DNA of 41,130 nucleotides. Origin: Lachnospiraceae bacterium. GTDB lineage: Bacteria; Bacillota; Clostridia; Lachnospirales; Lachnospiraceae. Position 1 is the stretch's first letter. Each line of letters begins with the position of its first letter. Positions 9,700-18,072 of the stretch are shown piece after piece. The notes beneath the pieces were generated by a model. The model saw only the letters and a list, made by a program, of their open reading frames with translations, was not told the DNA's origin and did not search any database. The position numbers were made by a program, and so were the translations under genes. Location of the stretch: assembly GCA_014804185.1 (NCBI GenBank), contig JAAVAG010000073.1, positions 1 through 41,130 on the forward strand. The letters are read 5' to 3'.

Positions 9700-9999
9700 A
9701 TGGCACAGATTTTAGTAACAAGTTCGGAATTGCGCACAGCGGCAGGTACACTGAGGGAGTATAACAATGATTTTAAAAGACAGGTGGAAGATCTGGTGAA
9801 CTCTGAAGGCCAGCTTAAGACGCAGTGGCAGGGACCCGCAAATGATGCATTCCATACCGCCTTTATGAACGATAAGTCCTTTATGGACAAGTTTGCGGCG
9901 GAGATTGAGAGATACTGTCAGACGCTGGAGACGATCGCATCTAAATACGACGCTGCGGAGGCGGCGAACGTGGAGACTGCCGCTACCAGAAGATATTGA
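9700..9999 (+). CDS. WXG100 family protein
   Basis: 99 aa, QWQGPANDAFHTAF, YDAAE (YxxxE), SD AGGAGG. Confidence 0.95.
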   Translation: MAQILVTSSELRTAAGTLREYNNDFKRQVEDLVNSEGQLKTQWQGPANDAFHTAFMNDKSFMDKFAAEIERYCQTLETIASKYDAAEAANVETAATRRY

Positions 10000-10050
10000 T
10001 TGGCGGGGCAAAATCAGAAAAACAGATAAATCAGGAGGAGAGAGGAAATT

Positions 10051-10362
10051 ATGGAAGGAACAATTTTAGTAACACCGGAACAGCTTGAGAGCACAGCAAA
10101 TGAATTCAGCGGCATTATGGCACAGGTACAGAGGCTGGCTAACAGCATGACAGATCAGGTAAACGGCTTGGGCGCAAAATGGCAGGGTGAAGCTTCCACT
10201 GCATACATAAATAAGTTTAATCAGTTGAACGACGACATTGCAAAACTGACGGCCATGATCAATGAACATGTGACGGATCTGAACGAGATGGCCGGCAGAT
10301 ATCGTTCCACAGAGCAGGCCAACGAAGAACTCGGCAACAGTCTTGCAGGTGATATTCTCTAG
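10051..10362 (+). CDS. WXG100 family protein
   Basis: 103 aa, KWQGEASTAYINKF, YRSTE (YxxxE), SD AGGAGG. Confidence 0.95.
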   Translation: MEGTILVTPEQLESTANEFSGIMAQVQRLANSMTDQVNGLGAKWQGEASTAYINKFNQLNDDIAKLTAMINEHVTDLNEMAGRYRSTEQANEELGNSLAGDIL

Positions 10363-10372
10363 GGAAATGAGC

Positions 10373-10405
10373 AAAAGGCATTACTGCAGAGCGGCGATGC
10401 CTTTT
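10373..10405 (+). terminator. Intrinsic terminator/attenuator-like hairpin after the WXG100 genes
   Basis: AAAAGGCAT-N15-ATGCCTTTT, perfect 9-bp arms ending in TTTT. Confidence 0.6.
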
Positions 10406-10453
10406 ATAAACCGTACTTATGGTGTGCGGTAATTGACGGCATGGAGGAGTGCT

Positions 10454-11797
10454 ATGGAAAATTTCAGCGTAAAACTGTCCGGCTTAAGCCAAAGGATAGA
10501 GGAAGAAAAAAATATCATAACCGGCCTTGGCGCTTTGGAATCGGATATCATGTCTGTCAGAAGCGGTCTGAGTTTTCAGATCAAAAACAAGGAAAACATT
10601 ACAGATGTATTGAAAAAGCTCGCCGATAATGTGAACGGTTATGCGTCTGATATGAAGAAGCTGCGTTCGACACTGTCAAATGTGCGCAGCGAATACGAAA
10701 AGACGGAGCGCAGGATCTGCGGATATGCGAATGATCATCCGATTTCAGCGCAGGATGTGTGGAATGCGTTTACCACAGTGGGGGAAGGGCTCTGTATCAG
10801 CGCGGTTAACCCTGTTTTGGGGTTTGGCTGGCTTGTAAATGAAATACTGAAAGACGAAGAGTGGGAAGAGAAAAGCGAATGGGGAAATTATGAGCATACG
10901 CTGTGGGATAAATGGGATGAGAAGAAAAAGAACAATATATTAGACGAGCATTATGAGTGGAAAGACGGAAAGCTGGTAAAGAAAGAGAAAGAAGACTCTT
11001 CGGATGACAAAAAAGAAAAAACGGATGCCCAGAAGAGAAAAGAGATACTGGAAAACATTACTATATGGTCCGGTTCGGTAGCAAAAGAGGGAAGTCTGAT
11101 CCATCTGGGAAAAGATGGGGATGTGGAGACTGACTGGGGCAGTTATACATATTCCGCGGATTTTATGAAAGCGGAAGCCTCCGCTTCCCTGGAGGTCACC
11201 ATGGGTGGCGTGGAGGCTGAAATAGGCGTTGCACTGACTGCGTTTACCGCAGAGGCGGCGGGACAGTTGGGAAGCGACTATTTGAATGTTCACGGCAGCG
11301 GGCAGGTCACCGTAGGAAAAGTGGAGGGAAAGGCGCAGGCTGGCGTAGGCATCTGGGACGAAGACGGCAATTTTGACCCCAAACTGTATGCCAAGGCCTC
11401 CGCGGAAGCTATTGCCTGGGAGGCCTCCGGGGAAGTAGGCGTGAATATTGCAGGCGTGGAAGGCAATGTGAGGGGTTCCGTAAACTTCGGTATCGGGGCG
11501 CATGTGGATGTAGGATTTGATGACGGCAAGTTCAGTCTGGATGTAGGGGCCAGCCTGGGAATCGGCGGCAGCGTGAAGCTGGAACTGGATGTAGGCGGCC
11601 TTGTGGACGGTATTGTGGACGGAGGGCTGGATTTCGTACAGAATGTGGGCAGCGCGGCAGTAGACGCTTATAATGCGGCGGCGGATTTTGTGGGTGATAT
11701 AGCAGGCAATGTTTCCGACTTTGCAGATGGTGTGGGAAATGCCATCAGCAGCGGCTGGTCTACAGTTACAAGTTTTGTTGGCGGAATATTTGGATAG
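10454..11797 (+). CDS. Candidate T7SS substrate: N-terminal WXG/LXG-like helical hairpin, charged linker, Ala/Gly/Val-rich beta-repeat region and amphipathic C-terminus
   Basis: ATG at 10454 with SD GGAGGAG. YEKTE (YxxxE) near the end of the helical domain. No signal peptide seen. Confidence 0.65.
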   Translation: MENFSVKLSGLSQRIEEEKNIITGLGALESDIMSVRSGLSFQIKNKENITDVLKKLADNVNGYASDMKKLRSTLSNVRSEYEKTERRICGYANDHPISAQDVWNAFTTVGEGLCISAVNPVLGFGWLVNEILKDEEWEEKSEWGNYEHTLWDKWDEKKKNNILDEHYEWKDGKLVKKEKEDSSDDKKEKTDAQKRKEILENITIWSGSVAKEGSLIHLGKDGDVETDWGSYTYSADFMKAEASASLEVTMGGVEAEIGVALTAFTAEAAGQLGSDYLNVHGSGQVTVGKVEGKAQAGVGIWDEDGNFDPKLYAKASAEAIAWEASGEVGVNIAGVEGNVRGSVNFGIGAHVDVGFDDGKFSLDVGASLGIGGSVKLELDVGGLVDGIVDGGLDFVQNVGSAAVDAYNAAADFVGDIAGNVSDFADGVGNAISSGWSTVTSFVGGIFG

Positions 11798-11823
11798 ACA
11801 AAAACTTTTAAATTGTTTATACT
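11795..11823 (+). promoter_or_regulatory. Sigma-70-like promoter overlapping the stop codon of the upstream gene
   Basis: TAGACA-N17-TATACT. Confidence 0.55.
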
Positions 11824-11845
11824 GAGATAGGCACAATGAGGACAA

Positions 11846-12193
11846 ATGGAGGTTTTTATGAGCAGGGATTTGTTACCAATCGGATCTGTGGTATGCCTGA
11901 AAGGCGCGGAAAAGCCCATGATGATATGCGGCTTCTGTCCTACGGGACCGGCAAGGCCGGGGTATGTGTACGATTATTCGGGTTTTCCTTACCCGGAGGG
12001 ATATATGGATACTTTGAAGATCTATCAGTTTGACAGCGAGCAGATTGAAAAGGTGCTGGCGCTGGGATATCAGGACAGGGAAACTTTTGTCTATATGAAC
12101 GCTCTGCAGCAGAAAATTGACGATGTGAAGCAGCAGACCGCAGAGAATTATGAAAAGGCAAAAGCGGATGCCGGGGACAAGGGACAGGAATAG
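11846..12193 (+). CDS. DUF4176 family protein
   Basis: LLPIGSVVCLKGAEKPMMICGF...YDYSGFPYPEGY...FDSEQIEKVLALGYQ; paralogous to the next gene. Confidence 0.8.
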   Translation: MEVFMSRDLLPIGSVVCLKGAEKPMMICGFCPTGPARPGYVYDYSGFPYPEGYMDTLKIYQFDSEQIEKVLALGYQDRETFVYMNALQQKIDDVKQQTAENYEKAKADAGDKGQE

Positions 12194-12213
12194 GACAAAG
12201 AGGAGGCAGAGCC

Positions 12214-12504
12214 ATGTTTGAGAGAACACTACCCATCGGGACGGTGGTCCGGTTGAAAAATGCGAAAAAGAGGCTGATGATCATCGGATACTGCAAATAT
12301 AAAATGGGAGATAACGAGACCATTTACGATTATGCGGGATGCGGTTATCCGGAAGGGTTTATAAGCCCGGAGGCCACGGCGCTCTTTGATCACGATCAGA
12401 TCGAAAGGATTTATGCGCTTGGCTTTCAGAATGAGACGAGATTTGCGTTTGAAGAAAAACTGCGGGAGGCCATCGAGCAGGTAAAACCGTTTGAGGAGGC
12501 ATAA
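12214..12504 (+). CDS. DUF4176 family protein (tandem paralog)
   Basis: TLPIGTVVRLKNAKKRLMIIGY...YDYAGCGYPEGF...FDHDQIERIYALGFQ. Confidence 0.85.
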   Translation: MFERTLPIGTVVRLKNAKKRLMIIGYCKYKMGDNETIYDYAGCGYPEGFISPEATALFDHDQIERIYALGFQNETRFAFEEKLREAIEQVKPFEEA

Positions 12505-12511
12505 AGGTATT

Positions 12512-13411
12512 ATGAGAGCGGGCTGGGATGTAGGGCAACTAATAGAGTCCATTACTGAATTCCTGGAAGCATATGGACTTATACTGGCTATTGCGGCAGG
12601 GATTTTTATAGCGCTGATTGTGTTGATTGTCATTATTGTTGTAGTCAGTAAAAATCATAAAAAGAAAGCGCCGGTGGGCAATGATTATGCAGGACTGGAT
12701 CAGCAGTTGAGAAATCAAAGGGTCTATAACGGCGGGATGCCGCAGGGATATCCGCCGGTTCAGGTGAACGTGCCGCCGCAGGGGTATCCTCCCGTACAGG
12801 TGAACGTACCGCCGCAGGGGTATCCTTCCGCACAGGTAAATGTGCCGCCGCAGAGCGCCTCCACAGGCCAGGGGGCCGCGCATGGGACCGGATCGGCGCC
12901 TGCGCCGGGACCGGTACAGGTGGTTGTGTCTGTACCCGGAAATAAGCCGGTACAAGAGCCCGCATCGCCTGCGTCCCCGGCAAACGGATTTGCTCCAATC
13001 CCCGGAAATGGACAGCCTGCAGGTATCATGTCCCGTTCGGAAAATCCGGTATTGGAGAAAGAAAAGACTCACATTCTGTTTGACTCGCAGGGTGCGCAGT
13101 CTGCGGCCTGCGAGCATAAGGTGACGCTGACCTGCATGGCAGATCCGGGCAGAGTATATATGTGCCGGATCGTTGACAAGATAGTAATCGGGAGAAATCC
13201 CGCGTGCTGCGATATCGCTGTTTCGACGGATAACGCCGTTTCGGAGAGACACTGTGAGATCAGCTTTACGGACAACCGGTTTTACATACGCGATATCGGC
13301 TCTTCCAACGGAACGAGTATGAACGGATGTATCGTCGGCTCGGTAACGCAGATCCGGTCAGGAGATATAGTCAAAATGGGACGGATGGAGTATAGGGTTA
13401 CTCTGGAATAA
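12512..13411 (+). CDS. Single-pass membrane FHA-domain protein with Pro/Gln/Tyr repeat linker
   Basis: N-terminal TM (LILAIAAGIFIALIVLIVIIVVV); FHA core VIGRNPACCDIAV...VSERHCEI...DIGSSNGTSMNG. Confidence 0.9.
   Translation: MRAGWDVGQLIESITEFLEAYGLILAIAAGIFIALIVLIVIIVVVSKNHKKKAPVGNDYAGLDQQLRNQRVYNGGMPQGYPPVQVNVPPQGYPPVQVNVPPQGYPSAQVNVPPQSASTGQGAAHGTGSAPAPGPVQVVVSVPGNKPVQEPASPASPANGFAPIPGNGQPAGIMSRSENPVLEKEKTHILFDSQGAQSAACEHKVTLTCMADPGRVYMCRIVDKIVIGRNPACCDIAVSTDNAVSERHCEISFTDNRFYIRDIGSSNGTSMNGCIVGSVTQIRSGDIVKMGRMEYRVTLE
12740..12844 (+). repeat. 36-bp in-frame tandem repeat (three units, first partial) encoding PPQGYPPVQVNV
   Basis: ccgccgcaggggtatcctcccgtacaggtgaacgta repeated with few changes. 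Confidence 0.9.
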
Positions 13412-13497
13412 AACGGACGCCTGTGTTCTGCGGAGCATGGGCGTCTGTCTGTATGATCGAGAAAGACGTCTCTGAAAGGAAAGATCCGAAAAAAGGA

Positions 13498-13528
13498 TTG
13501 ACTCCTACGCTGCGTCATAGTTTATAGT
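13498..13528 (+). promoter_or_regulatory. MerR-type operator-promoter with 19-bp spacer
   Basis: TTGACT-N19-TATAGT; spacer-centred dyad ACTnnnACGC-T-GCGTnnnAGT at 13501-13521. Confidence 0.8.
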
Positions 13529-13553
13529 GATGTTACACGAGGAGGAGATGACC

Positions 13554-14288
13554 ATGAGGACAGTAAAGGAAGTGAGCAGACTTGCGGGAGTGAGTATACG
13601 CACCCTGCAGTACTATGACAAAATCGGACTTCTGCATCCTGCGGAATATACCGAGGCAGGCTACCGTCTGTATGACGATACAGATCTGGAAAGGCTGCAG
13701 CAGATCTTACTGTTCCGGGAATTGGAATTTCCGCTGAAGGAGATCAGGCGGATTCTGGAAAGCCCTGACTTTGACCGGAATAAGGCATTGGAACAGCAGA
13801 TTGACCTGCTGACGCTGAAGAAAGAACATCTGGAGAAACTGATCGATCTCGCCCGTGGAATCAAAGTGACAGGAGGGAAAACAATGGATTTTTCAGCATT
13901 TGACACCAAAAAGATCGACGAGTACACAGCACAGGCCAAAGCATCCTGGGGAACTATGCCAGAATATAGGGAGTACCAGCGAAAGGCAGAGGGAAGAGGG
14001 CCGGAAGAGAATCGGAAACTGGGGATCCGGATGATGGAGATCTTCACGGAATTCGGAAAAGTGAAAGAGCAGGATCCGGCGTCCGCACAGGCACAGGCGC
14101 TGGTGGAGAAACTGCAGGGATTTATTACGGAGCATTTTTACACATGTTCGGACGAGATCCTTTCGGGACTTGGCAGGATGTATGCCGGGGGAGGAGATTT
14201 CACCCAAAACATTGACCGTGCCGGCGGAGAGGGAACGGCGGAGTTTGCAAACAAAGCGATTCAGATTCATTGCGGAAAAGTGAAATAA
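13554..14288 (+). CDS. MerR family regulator with TipAS-like C-terminal domain
   Basis: RTVKEVSRLAGVSIRTLQYYDKIGLLHPAEYTEAGYRLYDDTDLERLQQI is a MerR HTH; C-terminal half is TipAS-like. Confidence 0.9.
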   Translation: MRTVKEVSRLAGVSIRTLQYYDKIGLLHPAEYTEAGYRLYDDTDLERLQQILLFRELEFPLKEIRRILESPDFDRNKALEQQIDLLTLKKEHLEKLIDLARGIKVTGGKTMDFSAFDTKKIDEYTAQAKASWGTMPEYREYQRKAEGRGPEENRKLGIRMMEIFTEFGKVKEQDPASAQAQALVEKLQGFITEHFYTCSDEILSGLGRMYAGGGDFTQNIDRAGGEGTAEFANKAIQIHCGKVK

Positions 14289-14298
14289 TGATCAGGAT

Positions 14299-14328
14299 AA
14301 AAGGGCGCCGGGGGACGGCGTCCTTTTT
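14299..14328 (+). terminator. Intrinsic terminator after the MerR gene
   Basis: AAAAGGGCGCCG-GGGGA-CGGCGTCCTTTTT, 12-bp stem with one G.T, T-tract. Confidence 0.85.
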
Positions 14329-14387
14329 GATGCAAAATCCGGCCGGATCTGCGGCGGGCATTTTTCACTTTGTGCAGGATACAGCGG

Positions 14388-14416
14388 TTGAATTTCAGCA
14401 TGTCAGGTGCTATCAT
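14388..14416 (+). promoter_or_regulatory. Sigma-70-like promoter upstream of the MoxR operon
   Basis: TTGAAT-N17-TATCAT, about 50 bp before the ATG. Confidence 0.55.
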
Positions 14417-14467
14417 AGAAAAAGATAGGCCGTCGCCGGAGGGCGGCCGGTAAACGGAGGACTATAT

Positions 14468-15580
14468 ATGGAGCAGGCATTGATCAAACCTCCTGTGGAG
14501 ATACGGTATCAGGGGGAACTGGAGGCACTGAAAAACACGGATACGGGGCGCAGGCCGGAAAACTGGCAGATGTCGCCCAAGGCGGTCAGGACATTTATTC
14601 TGGGGAGCCGCAAACCCATTGTCTATGGGGGCAAAGAGTATTTCATTGAGAAGAAATACTTCGGAAACGACGCTCTGGTGGAGCGCTGCATCGTAACGCT
14701 GGCAGGAAACCGCGGACTGATGCTGGTGGGGGAACCGGGAACGGCCAAGACCATGCTCTCGGAACTGCTCTCGGCGGCGATCAGCGGCGTGAGCACCAAC
14801 ACGATTCAGGGAACGGCGGGAACCACGGAGGATATGATCAAATACTCCTGGAACTATGCCCAGCTGCTGGCAAAAGGCCCCAGCCGGGAGGCGCTTGTAC
14901 CCTCGCCGCTGTACGTGGGGATGGAAAAGGGAATTCTGACGAGATTTGAGGAGATTACAAGGACGCCTGCGGAGATTCAGGACAGCCTGATCAGTGTGCT
15001 CAGCGATAAAGTGCTGAATGTGCCGGAGCTGGGGGATGACGGATTTCTGTTTGCAAGGCCCGGATTCAATGTAATCGGCACGGCCAATACGCGGGATAAG
15101 GGAGTCAACGAGATGAGCAGCGCTCTGAAGCGCCGGTTCAACTTTGAGACGGTGATGCCGGTGCGCGAGGCGGCTATGGAGAAGCAGATCATTGTAAACG
15201 AGGTGAATCAGCTGGCGGCGGAGAGTCATATCGAGATGCGGGCGGACGAAAATGTGGCGGAGATTCTTGCCTCCACCTATCATGAACTCAGGGAGGGCGT
15301 TTCTTCCTACGGTCACAGAATTGATAAACCGTCCTCGGTGATGAGCACTGCGGAGGCAGTGTCAGTGTACTATCAGGCGATGATTACGGGGTACTATTAC
15401 GGGGATTCCAGAATCAGCATGGACTGCCTGGTACAGAATCTGCTTGGGGCGGTGTCCAAGGAAAACAAAGACGATCTGGAAAAGGTAAAGGGATATTTTA
15501 ACACTGTCATCAGGGACAAGAGCAGCAAAGAGGGTGGATTATGGAAAGAATATTTCGAAGCGAGGAGATGGCTGAGATAA
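14468..15580 (+). CDS. MoxR-type AAA+ ATPase (YehL-like)
   Basis: Walker A GEPGTAKT, RFEEITRTPAEIQDSLISVLSDK, FNVIGTANTRDKGVNEMSSALKRRF. Confidence 0.9.
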   Translation: MEQALIKPPVEIRYQGELEALKNTDTGRRPENWQMSPKAVRTFILGSRKPIVYGGKEYFIEKKYFGNDALVERCIVTLAGNRGLMLVGEPGTAKTMLSELLSAAISGVSTNTIQGTAGTTEDMIKYSWNYAQLLAKGPSREALVPSPLYVGMEKGILTRFEEITRTPAEIQDSLISVLSDKVLNVPELGDDGFLFARPGFNVIGTANTRDKGVNEMSSALKRRFNFETVMPVREAAMEKQIIVNEVNQLAAESHIEMRADENVAEILASTYHELREGVSSYGHRIDKPSSVMSTAEAVSVYYQAMITGYYYGDSRISMDCLVQNLLGAVSKENKDDLEKVKGYFNTVIRDKSSKEGGLWKEYFEARRWLR

Positions 15581-18072
15581 TTCTGCTTCCCGTCCGTCAT
15601 CACAGTCCGGCGTGCGCTTATCATGTGAGCAGTATGATTCAGAGCATAAAACCTGCCGTCATTCTGGTGGAAGGACCGGACAACGCCAATCCCCTGATCT
15701 CCGTTATGGTGGATGAGGAGACGGAGGCGCCCTTTGCCATATATTATTCCTACCATGACGTATCGGCGCGGATTTCCGAGGAGAAAGAGCATTATAAATG
15801 CTACTATCCGTTTCTGGATTATTCTCCGGAACTGGTAGCGCTGCGGGCGGGAAAAAACTTTGGGATAGAGACGGCATTTATCGATCTTCCTTACGGCGAC
15901 ATTCTTGCGGCGTCCCGGGAGGGAAAAGGTTTACTGAAAAGGGAAGAAGAAAAAAGTAATTATAATGACGATTACCTGCTTTCACAGAACGAATATCTCA
16001 GACAGTTGTGTGAAAAAACCGGACTGCGCAGTTTTGACGAGTTCTGGGAAAAGTATTTTGAATTGAACGGACTCCAGGAAGAGAGTGAAAAATGGTTTTC
16101 CGATCTGCTGACATACTGCACGCTGGCACGGGAGAATACGCCCCCGGAATCTCTGGAGGAAGAGGGATGTCTGGCCAGGGAGCGCTATATGGCAGGGAAA
16201 ATCAGGGAATATGCGAAGACTGCGGCCTCCTCGGGGAATGCGGTGCTGGTGGTCACAGGCGGCGTTCATACCCCGGCGCTGCGGGCGCTTCTTGCAGGTG
16301 AAGATGTATGTACGGGCGGGGATACGCATGTAAACGGAAGTGCGCATGCGGGCGAAGAGGTGAGCGCGGAGGAGAAACCGCAGAAATCCGGCGGCGGAAA
16401 AGTTCCGGCGAAAGACCAGGGCGTATACCTGATGCCCTATTCCATGGAGGCGGCGGACGCACTGAACGGATACGCCAGCGGGATGCCCTTTACCGGGTTT
16501 TATCAGAAAGTCTGGACGGGAATGCAGGAGACGGAAGATCCTTATGAGAATGTAGTTCTGGATATGATCGTTGCCTCCGGCAAGGAGACCCGGAAAAAGG
16601 AGGGCTATCTGTCAACCTATGACGAGATCTGTGCCTGTAGCATGGCGCGCGGACTGGCGGCCCTGCGCGGGAAAAGGCAGCCGGGAGCCTATGAACTTCT
16701 GGATGCGGTGCTGTCCTCATTTGTAAAGGGCGAATACAATTATGCCTCGGATGCGCCTGTGCGGATTCTGAGAAAACATATGACGGGAAATGCCATGGGA
16801 AAGCTTTGCGCCCGTGCGGATGTACCGCCGATCATCCATGATTTTGAGACGCAGTGCAGGCGGTTCGGACTGAAAGTCGGCTCCACGCTGGAGTCTGAGG
16901 TCACACTGTCCGTTTTTATCAATCCGAAACACAGACAGGCAAGCATGTTTTTTAACCGTATGATCTTTCTGGAGACGGCTTTTGCCAGAAAGGTGAAAGG
17001 ACCGAACCTGCAGTTGAAAAAGGATCGGAACCTGATGCGGGAGATCTGGAAATATAAGTGGAATGCCCAGGTGAACGCGGCGCTCATCGATATGTCCGTC
17101 TACGGCGCAACCATTGAGGAGGCGGCTGTCAGTCTGGTAAAGATGCGGCTTGGAAAGGAAAACGGAGCGATGGGAGGCGCGCTGCTTCTCACACATGTCT
17201 TTGAGATGGGACTGGAGGAGCAGCTTCAGCCTGTTTACGACCAGGTTTACGAACTGATGCTGCAGGATACGGATTTTTATTCCATTGCTGAAGCGGTAAA
17301 ATCGCTGATGATGATGGAAGAACTGGGAGGTCTGTATGACACCCGGATGGATTTTGGCGGCCTGATCCATATAGGCTGCCAGAAGCTGATCACGCTTCTG
17401 CCGTCCATGGCTAAGATCAAGGACGAGGATCTGACAAAATGTATGAATGCGCTGAAACTTCTGTACCAGTTGACCGGGCGCAAAAGCGGGGACGGATTTG
17501 AGCGGGAGCGGGAGGCCTACTACGAGGCGCTTTTCGGGATGGAGCAGGACGGGCAGATTCATGCGGGTCTGCACGGCTGTATTCACGGCATATTATATGG
17601 GAGCGGCAGAGAAACGGCTGCGGATGTGGAGAACGCGTGCAGAGGGTATCTTGCGGGAACAGAGGAACAGCTTTTAAAGACGGCTCAGTTTTTCAAGGGA
17701 CTTTTTTTCACGGCGCGTGATCTGGTGTTTATCGGAGAGCAGTTTCTGAGCATGCTGGATACGTTTTTCGGACAGGTGAAAGACACGGAGTTCATGCAGC
17801 TTCTGCCGGAGCTGCGCATGGCGTTCGCCTACTTTACGCCGCGGGAGATTGACAAAATCGCCCTTATGGCCGCGAAACTTCACGGGAAAGAGCAGGAGGA
17901 TATTCTGCAGCGGGAGGAAATTCTTCCCGAGTGGTATTCCTACGGAAAAGAAATGGACGAATATGTCAGGACGCGGATGCTCCGCCAACCGAAAGCGGGA
18001 AAAGGTGCGGATGAAGATGCCGGACCGAAAGCCGGAGCGCCGGAAGAAACGGAGGTGGGCGGACATGGATGA
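15568..18072 (+). CDS. DUF5682 family protein (YehM-like)
   Basis: N-terminal LLPVRHHSPACAYHV...VILVEGPDNANPL; overlaps the MoxR 3' end; SD GAGGAG before 15568. Confidence 0.8.
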   Translation: MAEIILLPVRHHSPACAYHVSSMIQSIKPAVILVEGPDNANPLISVMVDEETEAPFAIYYSYHDVSARISEEKEHYKCYYPFLDYSPELVALRAGKNFGIETAFIDLPYGDILAASREGKGLLKREEEKSNYNDDYLLSQNEYLRQLCEKTGLRSFDEFWEKYFELNGLQEESEKWFSDLLTYCTLARENTPPESLEEEGCLARERYMAGKIREYAKTAASSGNAVLVVTGGVHTPALRALLAGEDVCTGGDTHVNGSAHAGEEVSAEEKPQKSGGGKVPAKDQGVYLMPYSMEAADALNGYASGMPFTGFYQKVWTGMQETEDPYENVVLDMIVASGKETRKKEGYLSTYDEICACSMARGLAALRGKRQPGAYELLDAVLSSFVKGEYNYASDAPVRILRKHMTGNAMGKLCARADVPPIIHDFETQCRRFGLKVGSTLESEVTLSVFINPKHRQASMFFNRMIFLETAFARKVKGPNLQLKKDRNLMREIWKYKWNAQVNAALIDMSVYGATIEEAAVSLVKMRLGKENGAMGGALLLTHVFEMGLEEQLQPVYDQVYELMLQDTDFYSIAEAVKSLMMMEELGGLYDTRMDFGGLIHIGCQKLITLLPSMAKIKDEDLTKCMNALKLLYQLTGRKSGDGFEREREAYYEALFGMEQDGQIHAGLHGCIHGILYGSGRETAADVENACRGYLAGTEEQLLKTAQFFKGLFFTARDLVFIGEQFLSMLDTFFGQVKDTEFMQLLPELRMAFAYFTPREIDKIALMAAKLHGKEQEDILQREEILPEWYSYGKEMDEYVRTRMLRQPKAGKGADEDAGPKAGAPEETEVGGHG

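Noticed and set aside
12740-12844. Possible CRISPR-like array
   Set aside because: 36-bp units are contiguous, in-frame and without spacers; a protein-coding tandem repeat.
12539-13252. 237-aa minus-strand ORF with repeated RIPLRRYVHLYG
   Set aside because: The repetition is the antisense image of the PPQGYPPVQVNV repeat in the FHA protein.
13413-13447. Terminator after the membrane FHA gene
   Set aside because: Stem GGACGCC...GGGCGTCT exists but has no T-tract; left out as a firm feature.
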